This document shows, one piece after another, positions 57,181 to 64,000 of a DNA stretch of 64,000 nucleotides. The stretch spans positions 1,674,001 through 1,738,000 of the forward strand of contig JAYJMM010000028.1 of assembly GCA_037349105.1 (NCBI GenBank), in the 5' to 3' direction. The position numbers and the translations under genes were made by a program. Numbering within the stretch: the first letter of the stretch is position 1; every line of letters starts with the position of its first letter. Source of the stretch: Limnomonas spitsbergensis (Eukaryota; Chlorophyta; Chlorophyceae; Chlamydomonadales). The notes under the pieces are model-generated. The model was not told where the DNA came from. It searched no databases and saw only the letters and a program-made list of their open reading frames with translations.

Positions 57181-59083
57181 ATCTACTAAAGCATCCTCAC
57201 CTTTGCTCTCTATGCAGAAGGTGTGGATGATAGTGTCGCGGCACAGGGGTGCACCCTAAGGAATGGGTGCACCAAGCAAAAAGAATACAAACCCTAAACA
57301 AGTACTAATAAACTCTTCCAGAGCTTATAGTAGGAGCTTCTCGATTCACTGCTGTAACTCAGTGAACTCAGCTCGATAACAGGTGATAGCTCTAGCTACC
57401 TCACCTGGACTTTTTCGATACTGTTGACAGGATTCCGTAAAGCCTCGACTCCTGAGGTACTTCTAGACTTCCTGGGACGATCTTGGGCGAATGTGGCCGT
57501 TGATCTGCTGTGAAGAGTCGCTTGCTTGGCGACTTCTAATGACTGAAGATATCTCTGATAAATCAGATGGTCGACTTGGAGCCACAGGAAAGGCTTTGTA
57601 GTGGAGATGTGATGGTTGGGTGGTGGTAATATCCAGCTGTAAGACTGGAGATATGCCTTGTTAAGGGGCAGGAATAACGCTAATTGCTGCTGATAGTCGA
57701 CTGTTGGCCTAGATGCTCTGCCAGCTTCGTACCGTATTAGGAGACTTGTTGATGCTTATAAGGTCGCTGTTGGCCTAGATGCTCTGCCAGTTTCCCCTTA
57801 GTAAGACTTGATGACGATTAACTTGCAGAAGTGATATTCAAGAACAATAGCTGGAACGTTAAGAGTCTATTGAAGGCCGTGAAATCGCAGTAAGAAAGAA
57901 AAAGTCAAGATCCAAGTTCGGGATCCTTTAAGACGGCAAACACACTTGTTCATGTTCACAGATAACTTTCAAACCGAAAAAGCAGTTGACGCGGTCATAC
58001 GCACGGTGCAGTCAGACGTCGTGTGACAATAGCGCTTGACCGCGCTAATATGACTCATGCGCTACTCGACCGCACCACATAGCTGGCCTGGCTCGCGTCC
58101 CTGCAAGCACTCTTGGCACACTAAATCCCAGATTCAGAGCGACGTCGGCACCTCAATTTCTTCCACAAGCAATGACGATCACATAGTCCGACCCTAAATG
58201 TTGATTTCAGGAAAGTAGGCAGGATATGGACCTGGGTTGGCTAATCCGCAGGCAATCTTCAAATCTGTACACAAATCGGGTCCGGTGGTGCCACGACCTG
58301 GGTTCGCAAGATTAATATTTGGTACAGAATGCCCGAGCTGAAGGTTGGGACTAGGATGCTTTTCAAGATGTCCAAGGCAGAGTGAATTCAAACAAAATCC
58401 AGGTCAGAGAAGCTCCAGCACCTTTAGCTGGGACTTGATGACACTAGCTGATCTGGCTATAACCACTTTTGTCCCCTTAAAATGACACTTTTTGGACGGG
58501 TGCCTAAGGTCTGCGCGGGACTTAGCTCTGCGAAAGGGAGCCGTGCAGGCGAGCTCAGCCTCCTGGAGACTGATCTGGAGATGCTCATGTTGGCTATGCG
58601 CCGCCTGGGATCTTAGGAACTAATCTGCTCCCAGAAGTGACTTGCCAGTTCTGCTGGCTTCGCAGGCCGGGATTTGACGTAGGGCACCGTAGGTTGCACG
58701 TGCTTTTAGGAGAGACGGGCAGATGCAATTGGGCTTCCGGGGTCCGCTGATCTGTCGAGCCTTCTGTTGACTTGTTCTATGCTACCACTACCTTCCGTTG
58801 TGCTATACTTGACTAGATGTAAGTTACTGGCTTGTAATCGAGAAGAGTCTGGGCGCTCAGTGAGCTAGAAAGTAATTTCTTACACTTGAGAGCCTGCAAA
58901 TTAAAGGAGGCGGGGGTATTGCTGAGGGAACATGGTCCCGGCAGGCCCTATTAAACTATGTGCGGGAAACTCTGCCTCAGCGCGGAAAGTCAGGCTGCTG
59001 GGTTGCTACTTGGGACTCGGAGACTCCGTGACTGGAACTGCGGAGTATGCGGTAATGTCACGTATACGGGAATATACTGTGGC
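57181..59083 (-). other. 5' region of the decayed LINE copy
   Basis: Matches the region upstream of the intact ORF1 in several ordered blocks (see 3449-4801). It ends at the shared GTCACGTATACGG(G/T)AATATACTGTG near 59060-59083. It is about 550 bp longer than the left copy, mainly around 57.2-58.2 kb, where no feature was recognised apart from a duplication of gttggcctagatgctctgccag (near 57703 and 57771). Confidence 0.5.
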
Positions 59084-59114
59084 AATGAGGGTGAGGGTGA
59101 GTGGTGTGGGAAAA

Positions 59115-59345
59115 TATTGTAAATCCAGGGTTCTAAGGGTCTATTCAAGAAGAAACAAAATAGCCGGCAAGCCTGTCATGCCCTCTAAGAGCCTGCCTTT
59201 AAGGGTCATTTGAACGGGGGAAGAACATTGTCCATCAAGCCTGCCATGCCCACTCCAAGCCTGCCGTAAGGGGCCACTTGAACGAATGGAAAAGACAACT
59301 GTCCAACAAGCCTGCTATGCCCTCTGGCAGCCTGCCTTTAACAGT
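59115..59345. repeat. ~80-bp repeat, 3 copies
   Basis: aagcctg(t/c)catgccc(t/a)ct..(a/g)agcctgcctttaa(g/c)(g)gtca(t/c)ttgaac occurs three times in about 230 bp. Confidence 0.65.
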
Positions 59346-59399
59346 CACTTGAGCTACTGAGAAAAGATTACCACAAATAAAATCATTGCCAATCATCAA

Positions 59400-60080
59400 C
59401 AGATTGACAGTCTATGCCCCGTTTTCATCTATTCTTTTGGATCAGAGCTATGTGGATGGGGGTGAGGAAGAAGACAAATAATACGATTTTGGCAGGCCTA
59501 TTCCCGTACTGTTCTTCCGCCACTGGCAACACAAATGTGTTGGTTACCACTATTCCTCTCGCTATTCCTTCATGTAAACACACTGAAAGTAGTAATGCAT
59601 GCCGATGGCAACACTTGCAGGCTCGTGCATGCAACATACACGGAGATTCTACCTCTAGAAAAGGGGGAGTTCAATTTCGTTGGCCTATAATTTACTAAAT
59701 GCCCAATTCTAGCCAATGCAAAAAAAGAGGAGCGAGGCAAAATATGGTACTTAACGGGTACGGCAAGCGCCACGTTAGCGTTCCGGACACAAGTGGAATT
59801 GGCAGGGGTGAGCTGTTACGCCATCTCCGCGTTCCGGACAGAGTGACATTGGGCCCTGTATGTGGTTTCACTTCGTTAAAAGGTAGTTCCTTGCTGGTTT
59901 CTGGAGGGGCTGATGTTCCCGCTTTCCTTGTTGGGGCTGATCATTTTTTTGTGTTGCCCTCCTGATTTCCTTCTTCTCCGTCCTTTTCATTTGTAGCAGG
60001 CTTGGCCCAGAAGGGCTCGTAATTCCCCGGACATTTTCCTTTCTCCTCTTTGTTTTCCCTTTTCCTTCCCGACCAGACAG
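59400..60080. other. Unassigned interval
   Basis: A 94-codon plus frame (59414-59698) and others show no recognisable motif. No gene is called. Confidence 0.3.
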
Positions 60081-60086
60081 TTGGTC

Positions 60087-60136
60087 ACCCACGCGGCCGA
60101 GCAGGGCCCAGAGGTGCAACCTGAGGAGTAACGTCA
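60087..60136 (-). repeat. Dispersed ~50-bp element, copy 4 (reverse)
   Basis: acccacgcggccgagcaggg...cccagaggtgcaac...gtaacgtca, the reverse complement of the 31 kb copies with an 11-bp insertion. Confidence 0.65.
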
Positions 60137-60550
60137 TATATCATCATTAATTATTACGTGTGCACTAGCCCCAAATGATGATACGACAATATCCAAAGGG
60201 CAAGCACTTTTCCAGAGCAAAGAACAGCACATGGGGTTGAGCATGATAAGAAATAGCATACCAGGTGCAGGATGCCGTGGCACAGCCAATGGCATCAAGC
60301 CCATATTGGGTTATTTGACATAATAAAGCAAACAACCATAATGGTGCAGTTATGAAGGTCTTCCAAAAGCCTAACGCATCTTATCTCACTCACATTCACT
60401 GCGTCTTGAACCTACTAATAAGCATGAGCATTTCACGCATGCAACAATTTGAAGTTTATACAAAGACGCCAATGCAGGGTCTGCCTTACCACAAATGTCT
60501 ATTATGGGAAATTATGTACGACACTCCAAACGCCCTTGAAGATTCAAAAT

Positions 60551-60555
60551 TTACA
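60551..60555 (-). terminator. TGTAA signal after the bZIP-like gene
   Basis: On the minus strand TGTAA begins three bases after the TGA stop. It is the only TGTAA in the next 370 bp, which would give an unusually short 3' UTR. Confidence 0.45.
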
Positions 60556-60558
60556 GAC

Positions 60559-63500
60559 TCATGCAGACTCGCTGATAGAGGGAGTATGGACCCTGAGTAT
60601 GCCAGCCATTAGCTCACGTGCATTAGGAAAGTAGGGTAGGGAGAGAACCCCCATCTTTGCTACTTGCAGATGGGTCAAGATCTGCGAGCAAGGGCCGGCA
60701 GGTCAGAATTGTCAGCCGCAATACATTTACACAATTGCTCCACGTAAGCTATACCGGTACCCGTTATGAAAAGGCAATCAAGCATCAAGAAGTATGAATG
60801 CCCACCATAGCTTTAATTTCATAAACGTGCAGCAACAGCGCACATGCATCACCCCTTTCTTGAGATTTCATAATGCCAGGCCAAGACCTTACCCGGCCAT
60901 AGAGCGTGAAACAAAGGGTGCGGTAGGCAGCGCTTTCGCTGTACATGGCAGCTGACAAGACTTTTCGAAGCTCCAGCAACCGCAGTCGATCATCTGCCTG
61001 AGCAAGATCCTTCTGAGCGGAAAACAGCTCGTTCTGTGATTTGGCCTGTGCAGCAACAGTCGAATCAGGGCAGGCTGAAGCAACCAGAACCTCTTTTGGA
61101 GTGAGAGTGAATTTTGTAGATGCATACCAGAATATAATAAGCTCCAGCTACCATCCGGCTCAAAACTAACAACATGAGATGCGTTCACATGCAGCAATTG
61201 CACCCTGCCCGGCTGCCAAATCTTGAAGTGGACTAGTTTCAGGCATCAAGACCTTATCCTCGAAAAACTTGGGCCGTATAAACACAGCAACAAATCAGTG
61301 TAAGATCACATCGCAAATGTCACAATCAAGAGTGACGTCATAAGACCAAGGTAACGGACAATTATGAAACCACACCCCAAGTGACAATGAAGAGTGACAT
61401 GCCACAGGGCAAATGAAGAGTGGTGTATGTCACCCAAGTACAAATTGAGAATTACACATCAGCAAACACAGCCCATGACGAGCAGGGTCCTGGAAGACAG
61501 TCGGCCTCCGAGTTCTGAATCTTTAAGGCATGGTCTACGCGCCAGGCTTCGAACTGTTAGAGTTACAGCTGCTGTTTGCCGATTGCACTTGGGCAGGCGT
61601 CAAGCAAATATGGCCTTTTCCATCAGTGTTGTGAACACTTACCCATATACCAGAAATACAGTAATATCTGCTCAATGTAGGTACGGTGTAGCTTACAGTA
61701 AATAAATGTGCAATGCAACTCGGTACCTCAGCTCGGGCGATTATGTTCACAAGATGCAAGAAGGCCCTAATGAAATCGAGGACGAAATTCAAGCCCAATT
61801 TCCTACAGCGTAGGATCCAGATGCCAACCTTCCATTGGCTGCCATCAGCAGTGATATTGAAAAATACTTTGTAGTTCCCCGTTTTCACACACAATCTAAT
61901 TCTGAGATAAAACCCAGCCAAGCTTAAAACAACACTGCTTTGGCTTGAGTCCCAACAAATAACAGGGTATTTAGCAGAACCAAAGTATTTCCCTGGTGGT
62001 TTCCCTGGGCCCTGGTGCCCAGATACTCTTGCCGCCCTCACCATGCTGCTGTTGCCGAGCTCCCAGCATGCTGCAACCTCGTCCACCTGCTGCTGTGTTA
62101 TGCGCATCTCTGTCACAACATGGTCCCAGTGCGCCTGACTTGGGGGATCTCCAGGGCCATCCATATCCACCCGATATACAAGCATTTGGAACTGCATGGC
62201 TGGATTCAGGGTGAAGGCCTGCCCCATCAAGGTGCAACCAGCTGAGACCTACGACAGGCATGCGTCACAGAGCCTTTGTCACGCAGCTCAGGCATTGACA
62301 GGTTCTTCGCCAAAGTGGAGTTCGTGCTCAACTAAGCCAAGCAGCCAACGCAAGTGATTCCTTTTAATTTTCAGATTGAGCAATGCAATTAAGCTTAGAA
62401 ACAATGTGCCTATCCTCGAAATTCCCACCCCATGCCTGTTGCAATTTAACAGTACAAGTCCAATCAGGCGATGGTCAGAGTCGCTTTACAGCAACATTTT
62501 ATATTTACAGTCAGGCAGTTCTCACTCTATATAATTAGGTATTGATGGCCTTGCTAAAAGCCTGAGACCATTTATGGCCTCCAGAAACTGCAGGTGAGGA
62601 TACCGATACAGCAAATCCAGAGTGTATTATTAAAATGCAGATTGGATCCTGCTCCTGAATCAAGATATAACTTGTGTGTTGTAGGTGCTAACAATATAAG
62701 ATAGCTAACGCAAATCTAACACATCAGGATAGATGCTGCAGCCACTGTTTCTGTTCATGACCATGATGATGATAATGGCGAGGATGTGAAAGCCTTTCTT
62801 CCTTACAATGGGAGCTAACTTGTGTAGTATTGGCTCGTTCGCAGCCATGTCTCTGCGCTGCTCGTTGTCAGTGATTTCCTCAATTAACCACTTCACCTCA
62901 TCCACAAACTCCAGCAGCTTTCCTGCCTGCATGCGTAACATATAATGGCGTGAGGCGTAAGTCAAACCAACCGCTGAAATGAAAGGAGAGGCTGCAAAAT
63001 CACTATCTAGTGCCACCTAGGAATTTAGCCTCCTCAGAATTCACTGAAGAGGCACATATAGAGCAATGCGACTAACAAAAGTCTTCAGAAACAACTGACC
63101 AGTGACTTCATTGAGGAGGCTGCCACTTCATGCCAGCTCTTAGCTTCCTCACTGGCCTGCAATGTCGAGCCTGGTCCACATAGCTTTTGGTATTGGGCCA
63201 GGATAGACAGCTGCCTTTCTCTGGCAGCCAGGACATGTTCCATAGCTGTTGCCTTGAGCTTCAGCTGACGGTTCTCCCTCTCGGCTGTTTCGGCCAAGGC
63301 CTGCTGCAGCTCATGCTGCTGCTTCAATGTTCCCATTTTGGACTTGTCCCTGCACCATCGGGAGGGCTTCCCCCCTTGTTTCGGGCACTGCACCTTCTTA
63401 GATTCCTCCATACATCCCTCCTGGTTATCGCTGCTGTGACTTGTTTTAATCGATGGGCCGCCATTCATAACGCTGGGGGCCTCGCTGTTGATGGGCTGGC

Positions 63501-63699
63501 CACAATTGCGTCTCCGCTTAGGGCGAGATTGTAAAGTCGTGCAACTTGGCGAATGACCAGAGGCTTCGGGTCTGACAGAGCGAGGCGAAATATCAAGTGG
63601 GACGTCTGGGTACTTGTCATGACCACGGAGCAGTGCTTCAAGTTCTAGTGCGAGATCTTCAAACGTTTCGTCAAAGTCTAACGGCATGTGCTTGAACAA
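60559..63699 (-). CDS. bZIP-like coiled-coil nuclear protein (5 exons, 450 aa)
   Basis: Exons, minus strand: 63699-63100, 63016-62807, 62248-62027, 61090-60893, 60681-60559. All introns are GT-AG and phase 0; the total is 1,353 nt ending in TGA. The first half has an acidic start, a basic NLS-like RPKRRRNC (residues 59-66), and a heptad-rich segment KMGTLKQQHELQQALAETAE through EHVLAARERQLSIL (about 121-167), preceded by KPSRWCRDK. The second half contains AMQFQMLVYRVDMDGPGDPP, a helix ITQQQVDEVAACWELGNSSM (about 311-330) and a second helical region ELFSAQKDLAQADDRLRLLE (about 366-385). This resembles algal bZIP-type regulators, but the canonical basic-region signature NxxxAxxxR/K is not evident, so DNA binding is uncertain. 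The exon 4 acceptor could instead be the in-frame CAG at about 61051. No neighbouring gene suggests a pathway. Confidence 0.75.
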
Positions 63700-64000
63700 G
63701 GTTCAGCGTAAGAAAATGATAAGAAATGAAATAATTTCGTTCGCTAGCACCAAGGAAACGCCGCTTGAGGCGTGAATTAAGGATGGCAAAGTGAGCTCAC
63801 AGACTAGCTACACTTAAGCGATCGCCTCTTGAAGAGGAATGTACAACTCTGCTTTGTTGCGTGGATTTTTACATCGCACCCACCCCTCTGCTCGCGTTTG
63901 TCGTTTCCGCGTGCCGTACTCAAGGTGAGGTTCAGGTGCGTACGGCAGCGTACCAGAGGTGCGAACCAACCAATGGTCCCGACTTGTACGGCTGCGACAG
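63700..64000 (-). other. Region upstream of the bZIP-like gene
   Basis: Probable 5' UTR and promoter, about 300 bp. No TATA box could be assigned with confidence. A gcgtacggcagcgtaccag inverted repeat lies at about 63936-63955. Confidence 0.3.

Noticed and set aside
57181..59083. A solo LTR or LTR retrotransposon 5' end
   Set aside because: No second copy of this region was found at the 3' end (about 48.9 kb), and the adjacent coding blocks are LINE-type endonuclease/RT. A 5' untranslated region fits better.
1..64000. tRNA, rRNA or bacterial-type promoters and operons
   Set aside because: I looked for tRNA B-box-like GGTTCGAATCC strings in cloverleaf context and for rRNA signatures and saw none. 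The gene structure is eukaryotic. A tRNAscan/Infernal run would be decisive.

Overview
The window reads as nuclear DNA of a green alga (Chlorophyta), probably chlamydomonadalean. Both host genes are intron-rich with GT-AG introns. Both are followed by TGTAA, the usual chlorophyte poly(A) signal. The mobile elements also fit: an L1-like LINE, a Kangaroo-like DIRS element and PIF/Harbinger-type MITEs. One block looks telomere-like (TTTTAGGG-related). No bacterial-style operon, rRNA, tRNA or CRISPR was found. All exon models were made by eye from splice motifs and codon phase, without transcripts or searches.

Two host genes are supported. (1) 23051-30513, plus strand: 12 exons with matching phases encode about 1,156 residues. 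The product is a multi-pass membrane protein with a C3H2C3 RING and a C-terminal coiled coil, a probable membrane E3 ubiquitin ligase. (2) 60559-63699, minus strand: 5 exons encode 450 residues of a basic, coiled-coil, bZIP-like nuclear protein.

Most of the rest is mobile or tandemly repeated DNA. From 1 to about 4801 (minus) lies the 5' part of a large non-LTR retroelement. Its ORF1 is open for 1,149 codons to the window edge and carries thirteen 29-residue repeats and a CX2CX5HX4C zinc knuckle. A decayed relative on the same strand spans about 48958-59083, with 5' region, broken ORF1, and broken endonuclease/reverse transcriptase. From 33417 to 40420 lies a DIRS-type element with split direct repeats (A1 ... 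B1A2 ... B2). It has an RNase-H-like C-terminus on the plus strand and a tyrosine recombinase on the minus strand between A2 and B2. Smaller pieces are a Helitron relic (4.8-5.6 kb), two TTA/TAA-flanked MITEs (6430-7102 and 15151-15597), a TIR element with a 7-bp TSD abutting the second MITE (15603-16002), a PIF/Harbinger transposase fragment (21.0-21.5 kb) and a LINE RT scrap (22.3 kb).

Satellites and minisatellites fill 7.4-14.0, 16.1-18.0, 18.9-19.4, 35.1-37.0, 41.6-44.8 and 47.6-47.95 kb. Unit lengths include 19, 41, 43, 53/106, 59, about 101 and about 165 bp. The 41-bp array has 20-mer higher-order repeats, and several arrays share a TGCATGC core. Inside the DIRS element are six copies of a short two-stem hairpin motif whose inner stem varies while its flanks stay fixed.
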